A stretch of 64,000 bases of DNA from Donghicola tyrosinivorans (GCF_003003355.1 NZ_PVTQ01000007.1:124001-188000); one strand, 5' to 3'. Counted from the first letter of the stretch, positions 44,862-54,502 are shown. Notes: generated from the sequence alone by a model not told the origin. Translations and numbers: made by a program.

Positions 44862-45364
44862 GTTTTTGCCTTCGCCAAAGCCATTTCCAATCCGCGTCCG
44901 CCGCGGCTTTGATGGGCGTGACACATGGCGATCGCCAATGCATCCGTCGCATCCGGCCCGTTCAGCTTTACGCCGGGCAGTTGCAACCGCACCATATAAT
45001 CCACTTGATCTTTGGCCGCGTGGCCAACGCCGACAACCGTTTTCTTCACGGCGTTCGGAGCGTATTCGCCAACCCGCAGACCCGCCTGCGCCAGCGTCAT
45101 CAGGGCCACACCCCGTGCCTGACCCAGTTTCAAAGTGCCAACCGCGTCTTTGTTCACGAATGTCTGTTCGATAGCCGCCACATCCGGGGTCCAGATGCCG
45201 ATTACCTCGACCAATTGCACATGCAGGGACAAAAGCCGTTCGGCCAGATCCTCGCCAGATGAATGACAGACCCCGTTCGCCACATGACTGATTCTACCGG
45301 GTGCCGTGTCGATCACCCCCCAGCCCATGTTGCGCAGGCCCGGATCGATCCCCAAGACGCGCAT
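44858..45364 (-). CDS. ruvC: Crossover junction endodeoxyribonuclease RuvC
   Basis: 168-aa Holliday junction resolvase with the RNase H-like acidic residues: Asp7 in [15 protein letters not shown], a Glu in [20 protein letters not shown], and the C-terminal [16 protein letters not shown]. First gene of ruvCAB; the start matches homologues. Confidence 0.96.
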   Translation of the reverse strand: MRVLGIDPGLRNMGWGVIDTAPGRISHVANGVCHSSGEDLAERLLSLHVQLVEVIGIWTPDVAAIEQTFVNKDAVGTLKLGQARGVALMTLAQAGLRVGEYAPNAVKKTVVGVGHAAKDQVDYMVRLQLPGVKLNGPDATDALAIAMCHAHQSRGGRGLEMALAKAKT

Positions 45365-45675
45365 TTCTGTCCCCTGCTCTGTGTCTTTTCTGACGCACTA
45401 GCACGAAAGGGGAACAAACGCCAGCGCATTGAATTTGCACCAATGTTTGCACTTGCAGCATTTCTCGGGCTGAATCCGCCCCTCCAAGCGCCAAAAGCGA
45501 CACCTGACCAGCCCAGTTTTTGCAATAATGACAAAAGGTTAATCCTTGCCGCACCCATGCAGTGAGCGCATGGGTTTTATGCAGAAATAGCGCGTTGTGA
45601 CGTAAAAAGAGGCGGATTACGTACGGCTCAATTCGGGCCGCCAGCGGCCATCGTTGTCTTTAAAGGAATGAGACC
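45365..45675. other. Intergenic stretch between ruvC and the DUF1127 gene, with a terminator-like hairpin
   Basis: About 310 bases with the ruvCAB and DUF1127 promoters. At 45554-45574 CCCATGC / GCATGGG with a TTTTAT tail resembles a plus-strand terminator although no gene precedes it. This leaves room for a ~100-150 nt small RNA. No open frame looks real. Confidence 0.45.
45554..45578 (+). terminator. Orphan terminator-like hairpin
   Basis: Seven-base-pair stem CCCATGC / GCATGGG, loop of seven, followed by TTTTAT. No plus-strand gene ends before it, so it could close a small RNA or attenuate a DUF1127 leader. Confidence 0.5.
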
Positions 45676-45894
45676 ATGGCAACACTTGATACCACACGCG
45701 ACAGCTTCGCCGCCCGCGGAATGGGCGCACGCAGCCACAATGTATTTGCAGTGCTGCGCGCTGCGCTGATCGACTGGAACGACGCGCGTAAAACCCGCAT
45801 TGCCCTCAGCGCTCTGAGCGATGAGATGCTGGACGATCTGGGTCTGTGCCGTGCTGACATCGCAGGCATCACCGGCAAGACCATCCGCGGCTAA
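45676..45894 (+). CDS. DUF1127 small protein
   Basis: 72 aa. The C-terminal half has the DUF1127 pattern (ARKTRIALSALSDEMLDDLG then LCRADIAGITGK). In Rhodobacter and Agrobacterium relatives such proteins bind RNA or affect RNA turnover and stress or phosphate responses; the role here is unknown. AAAGGAATGAG precedes the ATG. Monocistronic, closed by a strong terminator. Confidence 0.88.
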   Translation: MATLDTTRDSFAARGMGARSHNVFAVLRAALIDWNDARKTRIALSALSDEMLDDLGLCRADIAGITGKTIRG

Positions 45895-45916
45895 ACGTAT
45901 AGGTCTTTTGCATTGA

Positions 45917-45956
45917 AAAGGGCGCGCAGAGGTTTCTGCGCGCCCTTTCTTTTTTC
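45917..45956 (+). terminator. Intrinsic terminator of the DUF1127 gene
   Basis: Fourteen-base-pair stem starting AAAGGGCGCGCAGA with a four-base loop, then CTTTTTT. Confidence 0.92.
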
Positions 45957-46052
45957 GTAATGCCCCCGAAAATCGCAGTAGACCCCCTTAAAATCGGCGC
46001 AAAGCTGCCGACAGGCTGCATATTCTTGGGGCAGATTTCGATCTTTATGTAA

Positions 46053-46922
46053 TTAGGACTTACGAAGCGTCAGAGTCGACCAATCAACAATATTTTCTTG
46101 GTGAACCAGATTGATCCCGTTTTCGGCATAAACCTCGATAACTTCGGGGGCCTGATCGATCAGAATCCCCGAGAGAATCGCATAGCCCCCTGTCGCAAGA
46201 TGTGCTGCCATATCGGGAGCCAGGTCGATCAGCGGAGCTTTCAGGATGTTGGCAAATACCAAGTCATAGGGGGCTTTTGCATGCAGTGTGTCATGCTCAA
46301 AGCCCATGGCTTCCAGACATTCCACGCGACCTTCCAGACCGTTTGCACGCACGTTTGCCTCGGCCACTTCGACGGCAACTTCATCAATATCGCTGGCCAA
46401 TACAACGTCGGGCCAGATGCGGGCAGCGCCCATAGCAAGAACGGCAGTCCCGCAGCCGATATCGGCGACGCTGCGGCCAACAAAGCCATCATTCGCCAGA
46501 CGGTCCAACGCCCGCAGACAGCCCTGCGTGGTGCCGTGGTGACCGGTGCCAAAGGCCATTGCGGCCTCGATCAGCAGGGGCTCGCAGCCTTCGGGAACCT
46601 TGTCCGCATCATGGCTACCGTAGACGAAGAAACGGCCTGCTTCGACGGGCGACAGATCGCGGCGCACTTTGGCGACCCAATCGGTTTCCGGCAGTTCACT
46701 GATAATGAAATCTTGCGCTTCATGAACCACGGCCAGCAGCGCCAGAGCCGCCTGATCGGGGGCTTCGGTAAAGTAGCTGGCCACTTCCCATAGGCCCGAG
46801 CCGTCTTCCATCTCGAACACACCAACGCCGGTGGGTTCGGGCTGCAACTCTTCCAGCGCAAGGCCCAGAGCCTCGGCGTTCTGTTTCTGGGTCAGCTTGG
46901 TATAGGCGGTATAGGTGGGCAT
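46053..46922 (-). CDS. prmA: Ribosomal protein L11 methyltransferase
   Basis: Trimethylates L11. 289 aa: N-terminal substrate-recognition domain, then AMAFGTGHHGTTQGCLRAL, the SAM loop VADIGCGTAVLAMGAARIW and the catalytic-region FANILKAPLIDLAPD. Monocistronic, 64 bases downstream of the MFS gene on the same strand. Confidence 0.94.
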   Translation of the reverse strand: MPTYTAYTKLTQKQNAEALGLALEELQPEPTGVGVFEMEDGSGLWEVASYFTEAPDQAALALLAVVHEAQDFIISELPETDWVAKVRRDLSPVEAGRFFVYGSHDADKVPEGCEPLLIEAAMAFGTGHHGTTQGCLRALDRLANDGFVGRSVADIGCGTAVLAMGAARIWPDVVLASDIDEVAVEVAEANVRANGLEGRVECLEAMGFEHDTLHAKAPYDLVFANILKAPLIDLAPDMAAHLATGGYAILSGILIDQAPEVIEVYAENGINLVHQENIVDWSTLTLRKS

Positions 46923-46986
46923 ATGGGCGCTCCTTCAAGGGGTCTGAAGGGGGCGATAGGCCCCCCTGCCCCTTGGGTCAAGCGCC

Positions 46987-48231
46987 CTATTCTGCGACCG
47001 CTGCCACAAACCGCGAAAGGCGCGTCTCGTTTCCTTTGCAGGGATGGCGCGGGATCAGCATGGACAGCAACAGTGAGGTCGCGGCCATGCCCGCCGCCAG
47101 AAAGAACACCGCCCCCGGCGAAACCAGCCACAGATAGCCCAGCAATGCAGGCAGGAAGACTGCCGCGATGTGGTTGATGGTAAAGGCCACCGCCGCTGTG
47201 GGCGCGATGTCACCGGGATCAGCGATCTTCTGGAAATAGGTTTTGATCGCAAGCGCCATGGCAAAGAACATGTGGTCGATCACATAGAGGATCGAAGCCA
47301 ACAGGACGCCCCAGCCAAACCAGTAAATACCGCCATAGGCCAGAAACACGCAGACAAGGCCGGTGTATTCCACCATCAGGGCCCGTTGTTCACCAAAGCG
47401 TTGGACAAAGCGCCCGATCAGCGGCGCAAAGAAGATGTTGGCCACAAGGTTGATCAGGAACAGGCCCGTGACCTCATGCACGTCAAAGCCGAAGCGTTCG
47501 ACCATCATAAAGCCCGCAAAAACCGTGAAGATCTGACGGCGGGCACCAGCCATGAATTGTAGCAGGTAATACAGCCAGTAACGGCGGCGCAGGATGAACT
47601 TTTTGACCTGCGGATTGGGGGCCTCGAACTGGGGATAGGCGAAAAGCGCAAACAAGGCGATGGCCGCCGTGATGCCACCCGCGACCATATAGACTGAGGT
47701 ATAGGACAGCTCGAACGTGCGCCACGTCAGCATGATCAGACCATAGGCCACCAGCGTCGCCGCACTGCCCGCCGCCAGCAACTGGCCCAGAACCTTGGGC
47801 GCCCGCTCTTTGTCCAGCCATTGCAGCTGAAGCGATTGGTTCACCGTCTCATAGTAATGGAACCCGATCGAACTAAGCATGGTCAGCGTCAGGATGCCCC
47901 CCAACTGCGGGAAAAAGCCGGTCAGCGCCGTCGCCACCCCCAACAGGATCAATGAGGTCAGGCCCAGAATTTGTTCCCGCATGAACAGCAGGATCGCAAT
48001 CACGCCGATGGCCAGAAAGCCCGGAATCTCGCGCACCGTATGCAGCCAGCCAATGTCGCTACCGTCGAAATTGGCGACCTCGATCACGAAGTTATTCAGC
48101 AATGCCGACCACGTGGCAAAGGCCACGGGCATGGCCATTGCGGTCAGGAACAACAAAGCGACGGGCCGGCGCCACAGCGGCAACTGATCGGCCTGGGCCA
48201 AAGGAAACGGGGCGAAGCGAGATGATTTCAT
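46987..48231 (-). CDS. MFS transporter
   Basis: 414 aa with about twelve predicted helices, for example VALLFLTAMAMPVAFATWSA, FLAIGVIAILLF and LTSLILLGVATALTGFFP. The loop EYTGLVCVFLAYGGIYWFGW and the segment AVAFTINHIAAVFLPALLG fit the major facilitator fold. No substrate motif is evident. The ATG at 48231 follows GAGGCACTT; an extension to 48321 is not needed. Its 233-base divergent region with the YeeE/YedE gene contains an FNR site. Confidence 0.82.
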   Translation of the reverse strand: MKSSRFAPFPLAQADQLPLWRRPVALLFLTAMAMPVAFATWSALLNNFVIEVANFDGSDIGWLHTVREIPGFLAIGVIAILLFMREQILGLTSLILLGVATALTGFFPQLGGILTLTMLSSIGFHYYETVNQSLQLQWLDKERAPKVLGQLLAAGSAATLVAYGLIMLTWRTFELSYTSVYMVAGGITAAIALFALFAYPQFEAPNPQVKKFILRRRYWLYYLLQFMAGARRQIFTVFAGFMMVERFGFDVHEVTGLFLINLVANIFFAPLIGRFVQRFGEQRALMVEYTGLVCVFLAYGGIYWFGWGVLLASILYVIDHMFFAMALAIKTYFQKIADPGDIAPTAAVAFTINHIAAVFLPALLGYLWLVSPGAVFFLAAGMAATSLLLSMLIPRHPCKGNETRLSRFVAAVAE

Positions 48232-48393
48232 AAGTGCCTCATACTCTTGCCCAAAAGGTTTGGCGAGAATTCTGTGCAGCTCAGGTTCACGAAATCGAAA
48301 TCGCGCTTGTAAAAGGCGCATTGCGCAAACAAACCAAAGGGGAAACCGCCCCTTGATGTGCCTCTTCTTCGATCACTTAAACACATTCATATA

Positions 48394-48407
48394 TTGATAC
48401 ACATCAA
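48394..48407 (+). promoter_or_regulatory. Perfect FNR site upstream of the YeeE/YedE gene
   Basis: TTGAT-ACAC-ATCAA, an exact match to the FNR consensus. The -10-like TATGTT at 48429-48434 puts the start near 48441-48442, so the site centre is at about -41, the classic activation position. Confidence 0.8.
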
Positions 48408-48464
48408 GGATAAGCGCCGCGAAATCCCTATGTTTGCTGCATTCTGACGCTAGGAGGCACGGGA

Positions 48465-49523
48465 ATGGACGTTCTGGGGATTGTCGAAAGCTTGGGCGAG
48501 GCGCCAACCGCGGCCCTGTTTGGATTGATCACCGGCATGATCTTCGGGATTGCGGCGCAGCGGTCCAACTTTTGCCTGCGGGCCGCGACGGTGTCGTTCG
48601 CACGGGGCCAGATGGATGATCGCGTGGCTGTGTGGCTGCTGACGTTTTCAACCGCAGTGGCGTGGGTTCAGGCAGCTGAACTGATGGGGCTGATGCGATC
48701 GGCCGATGCCCGCATGATGGCCGTTCCAGGCAGCTGGTCCGGTGCCATCGTGGGTGGACTGTTGTTCGGGGTCGGCATGGTACTGGCGCGGGGCTGCTCG
48801 GGCCGCCTGCTGGTGCTGGCGGCGACAGGCAACCTGCGCTCGGTGGTGTCGGGTCTGATCTTCGCGGTCGTTGCCCAGATGAGCCTGTCCGGTGTCCTAG
48901 CCCCCCTACGCAACAGCATCGCCAGCGTCTGGATCACCAGCGGCGGCACCAATCTGGATTTGGAGAAAGCCGTCGGCTTGCCTGAATGGGGCGGCCTTGT
49001 GGTGGGCCTGATGATTGCCGCCGTCGCCCTAGAGGTGGCCCGCCGCAACCGCATCGGTTGGCCCCGTCTGGTCTTCGCCTCTGGCGTTGGGTTCTCGGTC
49101 GCGGTGGGGTGGGTGCTGACCTTCAGCCTCGCGCAGATTTCCTTCGATCCGGTGCAGATCGAAAGCGCCACCTTCACCGGCCCTTCGGCCAATACGCTGA
49201 TGTTCTTCCTTGAGGAAAACCCCGTCCTGCAATTCGACATCGGCCTTGTGCCCGGCGTCTTTCTGGGCGCGTTCCTAAGCGCTTGGGTCGCGGGTTCGCT
49301 GCGCTTTCAAGGGTTTGAGAACGAGGCCAACATGCGCCGCGCTATGATCGGTGCGGCGCTGATGGGCTTTGGCGGAATGCTGGCTGGGGGATGTGCCATC
49401 GGTGCTGGCGTGACAGGCGGTTCGATCTTTGCGGGAACCGCCTGGCTTGCCTTGTTCTGCATGTGGATCGGCGCGATGGTCACCGACACCCTGCTGGACC
49501 AAAAAGGTCTGGTCGCCGTTTAA
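48465..49523 (+). CDS. YeeE/YedE (TsuA-like) sulfur-compound transporter
   Basis: 352-aa membrane protein of the sulf_transp/YeeE-YedE family; TsuA members take up thiosulfate using three conserved cysteines. Here they are Cys37 (AQRSNFCLRAA), Cys111 (LARGCSGRLL) and Cys310 (LAGGCAIGAG). Multiple helices include LFGLITGMIFGIAAQ. AGGAGG precedes the ATG. The substrate is inferred. Its stop overlaps the end of the convergent LysR gene by four bases. An FNR site suggests anaerobic induction. Confidence 0.9.
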   Translation: MDVLGIVESLGEAPTAALFGLITGMIFGIAAQRSNFCLRAATVSFARGQMDDRVAVWLLTFSTAVAWVQAAELMGLMRSADARMMAVPGSWSGAIVGGLLFGVGMVLARGCSGRLLVLAATGNLRSVVSGLIFAVVAQMSLSGVLAPLRNSIASVWITSGGTNLDLEKAVGLPEWGGLVVGLMIAAVALEVARRNRIGWPRLVFASGVGFSVAVGWVLTFSLAQISFDPVQIESATFTGPSANTLMFFLEENPVLQFDIGLVPGVFLGAFLSAWVAGSLRFQGFENEANMRRAMIGAALMGFGGMLAGGCAIGAGVTGGSIFAGTAWLALFCMWIGAMVTDTLLDQKGLVAV

Positions 49524-50404
49524 CCTTCGGCGACCGAACCGGTTTGGGGGGTGTTGTCGCCAAGACGGCGCTGTGCCACGCTTTGCGCGATCCAGTCCAC
49601 AACCGCGTTCACCAGCGGGTCGCGCTGACGCTTTTCCTGATACACCGCCCACAGACCACGGGTCGCGATGGTTTGCGCACCGGGGATCACCGCAAGCGAG
49701 GTATTTTCAGGAAGGTGCAGGCGAGGGACGATGGTCGCAAGACCCGTCGAGATCGCGGCATCAATGGCCAGACGATAGTTCTCGACGCGCATGACCGGTG
49801 GGCGGCCAAAGCGTTCGTAGCCTGCCTGCATTTCGGGGGTCCAGTCCAGATCACGCGACAGGGCAATCCAGTCACGGTTCTGGCTGTCGGGGCGCTGCAC
49901 GGCGCAGAAGTGGACCTTGCCCACCTCATGGCCCATCAGAGCATCATCCAGAGGACGGTTCATCCGCAGGGCAACATCAACCTCATCGCGGTCAAAATCC
50001 GCGTCAACGTTGCTACAGTAGATTTCCAACTCGATCCCCGGATAGCGTTCCATGAACGCGCCCAGTTGTTCTGTGAGGTAATCCGTCGCCAGAAAGCTCA
50101 TCGTGGTGACACGGGCTTTTTCAGCGCTGGATTGTAGATGGGGTAGATTATTGCTGAGGCGGGACAGGTTGGATTCGAATTGCTCGATCACATCCATCAG
50201 CGCGCGACCTTCAGGTGTCAGGCGCCAGCCGTCTCGGCCTTGCACAAACAGCTTAACCCCTACGTCTTCCGAAATCCGGTGAATCCGTCGGGATACTGTT
50301 GCAACATTAATGTCCAAGTGTTTTGCAGCAACGTTCATCGACCGATGACGTGCTAGAGCTGCGACGTAACGAAAGTCGTCCCAGTTGACCTTATTTGTAA
50401 CCAT
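49520..50404 (-). CDS. LysR-family transcriptional regulator
   Basis: 294 aa. N-terminal HTH (NWDDFRYVAALARHRSMNVA; DINVATVSRRIHRISEDVGV) followed by an effector domain from ~95, of the type with STGLATIVPRLHL. Tail-to-tail with the YeeE/YedE gene, overlapping by four bases. Targets unknown. The upstream 65 bases are strongly AT-rich. Confidence 0.88.
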   Translation of the reverse strand: MVTNKVNWDDFRYVAALARHRSMNVAAKHLDINVATVSRRIHRISEDVGVKLFVQGRDGWRLTPEGRALMDVIEQFESNLSRLSNNLPHLQSSAEKARVTTMSFLATDYLTEQLGAFMERYPGIELEIYCSNVDADFDRDEVDVALRMNRPLDDALMGHEVGKVHFCAVQRPDSQNRDWIALSRDLDWTPEMQAGYERFGRPPVMRVENYRLAIDAAISTGLATIVPRLHLPENTSLAVIPGAQTIATRGLWAVYQEKRQRDPLVNAVVDWIAQSVAQRRLGDNTPQTGSVAEG

Positions 50405-50469
50405 TTTAAACCAGACTCGTTAGACAACATTTATGATATCAACACATAGCAAATATGAAAAGCATGGTC

Positions 50470-52668
50470 TTACATAAAGCTCTGGGGATCAATATCTACC
50501 GACAACCTTATATTGTTGTTAACTTTTACCCCTCCTAACCATTTGCGAAGAGCCGGCTGCAGAACTACTCCTTTTGCAGACTTGACAAGAAGTCTGACAC
50601 GATGCCGCCCTCTGATTCGGGAAATGGGAGCCGGAGCGGGACCGTAAACGGTTGCTCCAGCTTCGATAAGCGGCCCTGCATGGCGCACCAACTGCCCTGC
50701 TAAGTCAAAGGCGTCCTGCGCCTCGGGGGCCGAGATGATGATACCCGCCATGCGCCCGAAAGGCGGGACACCTGCGGCCTCACGCTCGCGCGCTTCGGCG
50801 GCCCAGAACTGTTCTTCGTCACCGCATAGGATCGCGTGGATCACGGGATGTTCCGGCTGAAAGGTTTGCAGCATCGCCTGCCCCTTCTTGGTCGAGCGTC
50901 CTGCCCGCCCCGCAACCTGCCGCATCAACTGGAACGTGCGTTCTGCCGCACGCAGATCAGACCCTTGCAGACCCAGATCCGCATCAATCACCCCCACCAA
51001 CGTCAACAGTGGGAAGTTGTGTCCTTTTGCGACCATCTGGGTTCCAATAATGATATCGGCGCCCCCTTCCGCAATCCGGACGATCTCTTCCTTCAAGGCC
51101 CGCGCGCTGCCAAAAAGGTCCGAGGATAGCACCGCAATCCGCGCATCAGGGAATGCCGCGACAGCCTCTTCAGCCAGACGCTCCACACCGGGGCCGACGG
51201 GGGCCAATTTGCCTTCGACCCCGCAAGAGGGGCACTGCTCGGGCATGGGCGCGGTCTCGCCGCATTGGTGGCACATCAGGCGCTTGAGGAACCGGTGCTC
51301 CACCATCCGCGCATCGCAGTGCTGGCAGGCGACCTGATGGCCGCACGCCCGACAGATCGTCACTGGCGCATAACCGCGCCGGTTCAGGAACAGCAGCGAT
51401 TGCTCGCCCGCCGCCATCCGCAGTTTGACCGCCGCCCGCAAGGTCGGGGAAATCCAAGTCGAGGATGGCAAATCCTCGGCCCGCATGTCGATCGCCTTCA
51501 TTTCGGGCAACACCGCATCGCCAAAGCGCGAAGTCAGGTCTACGCGGCTGTATTTGCCCGCCTGCGCATTGACCCAACTTTCAAGGCTAGGCGTGGCCGA
51601 GGCCAACACAACGCGCGCCGAACACAGGCTGGCCCGCAGCACGGCCATATCGCGGGCATTGTACAAAACGCCCTCTTCCTGCTTGTAGCTGGTGTCGTGT
51701 TCTTCATCGACGACGATCAGCCCCAGATCGCGGAACGGCAGGAACAGCGCGGACCGTGCGCCCACAACCACCTGTGCGCCGCCTTCCGCCACCATTTTCC
51801 ATGCGCGGCGACGTTCGGTCATCGTAACGCCCGAGTGCCATTCAGCCGGACGCCCACCAAACCGCGCCTCAAGCCGCGTGAGGAACTCCGAGGTCAGCGC
51901 GATCTCTGGCAACAGCACCAGCGCCTGCCGTCCTTTGCGCAAACAGGCGGCAACTGCCTCAAGATACACCTCGGTCTTGCCAGAGCCGGTGATGCCCTTC
52001 AGCAAGGTGGTTCCGTAAGCTCCGGATGCTATCCCGTCGCACAGAACCGTTGCCGCAGCTTTCTGATCATCGGTCAGCGCCTTGCCCGGCGCATCTGGAT
52101 CAAGACGAGGGTAGGGCAGGTCACGGGGTGCATCCTCTTCCCGCAGGGCACCTTGTTTGACCAATCCCTTGATCACCGACGCGGTCACGCCTGCCATATC
52201 GGCCAGCTCGCGCTGGGTGAAGGCAAGGCCCCCGTATTCGCGCATCACCTCTAGCACGCGGGTGCGGGCGTCGGTCATCCGGTCAGGCTCGGCATCGCCC
52301 AAACGGTAGATGCGGCGGGTCGCGGGGGCATCCCCAAGACCGGGCGCACGGGTGGCCAGACGCAGCATCGCAGACAAAGGCGTCAGGGTGTAATCTGCTG
52401 ATTTTTCCAAGAAAATTCGCAGGTCATCCCCCAAGGGTGGCGCATCCAGAACCCTGAAAATCGGGCGCAGGCGATTGCGGGGAAAGTCCCCTGCCGCAGG
52501 CCCCCAGACCACCCCGATAATCTTGCGCGGCCCCAAGGGCACCTCAACAAAATCGCCAAGGGCACAGCCCCCTTCGGGCGCCAGATAATCCAGCGGCCGG
52601 TCTAGCGGTTGGGTGGTTAGAACAGCGCAGGGCTCGGCGGCGGGAAAATATGTCTGCACGGACCGCAT
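50470..52668 (-). CDS. priA: Primosomal replication protein N' (replication restart helicase)
   Basis: 732 aa. N-terminal DNA-binding region, helicase Walker A (LLKGITGSGKTEVYLEA), DEEH box (IVVDEEHDTSYKQEEGVLYN), and the zinc-binding cysteines of CRACGHQVACQHCDARM and CHQCG/CPSCG. Restarts stalled forks. The last ~50 codons are much more AT-rich than the rest (KVNNNIRLSVDIDPQSFM). Divergent from DUF484-xerC, a common alphaproteobacterial order. Confidence 0.96.
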   Translation of the reverse strand: MRSVQTYFPAAEPCAVLTTQPLDRPLDYLAPEGGCALGDFVEVPLGPRKIIGVVWGPAAGDFPRNRLRPIFRVLDAPPLGDDLRIFLEKSADYTLTPLSAMLRLATRAPGLGDAPATRRIYRLGDAEPDRMTDARTRVLEVMREYGGLAFTQRELADMAGVTASVIKGLVKQGALREEDAPRDLPYPRLDPDAPGKALTDDQKAAATVLCDGIASGAYGTTLLKGITGSGKTEVYLEAVAACLRKGRQALVLLPEIALTSEFLTRLEARFGGRPAEWHSGVTMTERRRAWKMVAEGGAQVVVGARSALFLPFRDLGLIVVDEEHDTSYKQEEGVLYNARDMAVLRASLCSARVVLASATPSLESWVNAQAGKYSRVDLTSRFGDAVLPEMKAIDMRAEDLPSSTWISPTLRAAVKLRMAAGEQSLLFLNRRGYAPVTICRACGHQVACQHCDARMVEHRFLKRLMCHQCGETAPMPEQCPSCGVEGKLAPVGPGVERLAEEAVAAFPDARIAVLSSDLFGSARALKEEIVRIAEGGADIIIGTQMVAKGHNFPLLTLVGVIDADLGLQGSDLRAAERTFQLMRQVAGRAGRSTKKGQAMLQTFQPEHPVIHAILCGDEEQFWAAEAREREAAGVPPFGRMAGIIISAPEAQDAFDLAGQLVRHAGPLIEAGATVYGPAPAPISRIRGRHRVRLLVKSAKGVVLQPALRKWLGGVKVNNNIRLSVDIDPQSFM

Positions 52669-52868
52669 CGCTCCTTGTTGACGGGCAAAAGTGGCTCTAC
52701 CAGCTTGGGCGTAAAGCCTTGGTTAAGAAACGCCAAGACGTGAGGACGCCCACCGCCTGTGTTTTATTTACAATGCCTTCTTTGGCCGGTTCCCGAATTG
52801 AGGGAATTTTCTCTGCAAATTCGGGCCGGAGCCATGTTATACACTCTAAAAAAGAACGAGGCCAAGAC

Positions 52869-53576
52869 ATGAGCAGTCCCAAGATCGACGCGCAATTGCG
52901 CGCGCGCATCCTTGCCGATCCGGATCTTATTCTGGACGACCGTGATCTGATGCATGCACTGATCTCTGCGAATGAGCGGGCAATGGGTAGCAATATCGTC
53001 GATCTGCGCGGACTTGCGATGGAACGGCTGGAGACTCGTCTTGACCGGCTAGAGGACACCCACCGCACGGTCATCGCCGCCGCCTATGAAAATCTGGCAG
53101 GCACCAATCAGGTGCATCGCGCCCTGCTGAAAATGCTGGATCCGGTCAGTTTTGAGGACTTTCTGAAGGGCCTTGGCACCGATGTGGCGCAAATCCTGCG
53201 GGTGGATTGTCTGCGATTGGTGCTGGAAACCCAAACCGACGGCAGCGAGGACAACACCGTCCGCAAGATGGGCGCAGTTTTATCGTCCGCGCCTGAGGGC
53301 TTTATCCGCGAATACCTGACCGACGGACGTGGCGGGCAAATCCGCCAAGTCACCCTGCGCCAGATCCATAGCGGCGAGGCGACGGTGCACGGCTCTAAGG
53401 CCGATGACATCCGGTCCGAGGCTTGCCTGCTGCTGAACCTCGGCACCGGACGCTTGCCCGGCCTGTTGGTGATGGGCTCGGAAGACCCGCACCAGTTCAG
53501 CCCCCAGCAAGGCACCGATCTGCTGGCCTTCTTTGCCGGCGTATTTGAGCGGATCATGCGCCGCTGGCTGTCATGA
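52869..53576 (+). CDS. DUF484 (GAF-like) family protein
   Basis: 235 aa. Helical N-terminus (PKIDAQLRARILADPDLILD; DLRGLAMERLETRLDRLEDT) and a GAF-like domain with LRLVLETQTDG and LLVMGSEDPHQFSPQQGTDL. DUF484 proteins are usually encoded before xerC and their role is unknown. Its stop overlaps the xerC ATG (ATGA). Start 52869 follows GAGG; longer frames upstream are not conserved in style. Confidence 0.88.
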   Translation: MSSPKIDAQLRARILADPDLILDDRDLMHALISANERAMGSNIVDLRGLAMERLETRLDRLEDTHRTVIAAAYENLAGTNQVHRALLKMLDPVSFEDFLKGLGTDVAQILRVDCLRLVLETQTDGSEDNTVRKMGAVLSSAPEGFIREYLTDGRGGQIRQVTLRQIHSGEATVHGSKADDIRSEACLLLNLGTGRLPGLLVMGSEDPHQFSPQQGTDLLAFFAGVFERIMRRWLS

Positions 53577-54502
53577 GCCTGATCAGCCCCGCCCAAAGGG
53601 ATGCCCTGCAAAGCTGGCTGGCCTATGAGCGGGGCATCAAGGATGCCTCGGACCATACGATCACCGCCTACAGCGGCGATGTGGCGGGATTTCTGTCATT
53701 TCTGGCCGATTATCACGGCGGCGCTTCGGGACTTGCGTCTTTGGCGACTGTCGGACCCTCTGACATGCGGGCTTGGATGGCCGCTGAGCGGCGCAGCGGC
53801 ACCGGCGCGCGGTCCTTGGCGCGGCGGCTGTCGGCGGTCAAAAGTTTCTACCGCTGGCTGGCCCGCACGCAGAAGTTCGACCCGACTGCCGTGCTGGCCA
53901 CCCGCTCGCCCAAGGTGAAAGCCCGTCTACCCCGCCCTTTGAGCGAGGATGGCGCCCGCGCGGTACTGGAAACTGTGGAACTGCAATCGCAGACCCCGTG
54001 GATCGGTGCCCGTGATGTGGCCGTGGTGACATTGCTTTATGGCTGCGGCCTCCGCATCTCCGAGGCGCTAGGCCTGACGGGCCGCGACATCCCCTTAGGC
54101 GACAGTCTGAGGATCGTCGGCAAGGGCAACAAAGAGCGGATCGTACCGGTTCTGGCCGCCGCCCGAAAAGCGGTGGATCGCTACCTGTCGCTATGCCCCT
54201 ATCAGCTAGAGCCGGACGCCCCTCTGTTTCGCGGCGCAAAGGGCGGTGCTTTGAATGCCCGCGTCATCGCCAAGGTAATGGAGCAGACCCGCATGCAGCT
54301 TGGCTTGCCGGAAACCGCAACGCCCCACGCCCTGCGCCACAGCTTTGCGACGCATCTACTGAATGCAGGCGGCGATTTAAGGGCGATTCAGGAACTGCTG
54401 GGGCATGCGGCCCTGTCGACAACCCAGACTTATACCGCAGTGGACTCGGCCCGTTTGATGGATGTCTATCAGGCAGCGCACCCCCGCGCACGGCGCGGCT
54501 AA
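53573..54502 (+). CDS. xerC: Tyrosine recombinase XerC
   Basis: Resolves chromosome dimers at dif with XerD. 309 aa: N-terminal SAM-like domain and catalytic residues Arg161 (GLRISEA), Lys in GKGNKER (~184), His252/Arg255 (PHALRHSFATH), His278 (LLGHAAL) and Tyr287 (TQTYTAVD), all present. Translationally coupled to DUF484. Confidence 0.94.
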   Translation: MSLISPAQRDALQSWLAYERGIKDASDHTITAYSGDVAGFLSFLADYHGGASGLASLATVGPSDMRAWMAAERRSGTGARSLARRLSAVKSFYRWLARTQKFDPTAVLATRSPKVKARLPRPLSEDGARAVLETVELQSQTPWIGARDVAVVTLLYGCGLRISEALGLTGRDIPLGDSLRIVGKGNKERIVPVLAAARKAVDRYLSLCPYQLEPDAPLFRGAKGGALNARVIAKVMEQTRMQLGLPETATPHALRHSFATHLLNAGGDLRAIQELLGHAALSTTQTYTAVDSARLMDVYQAAHPRARRG

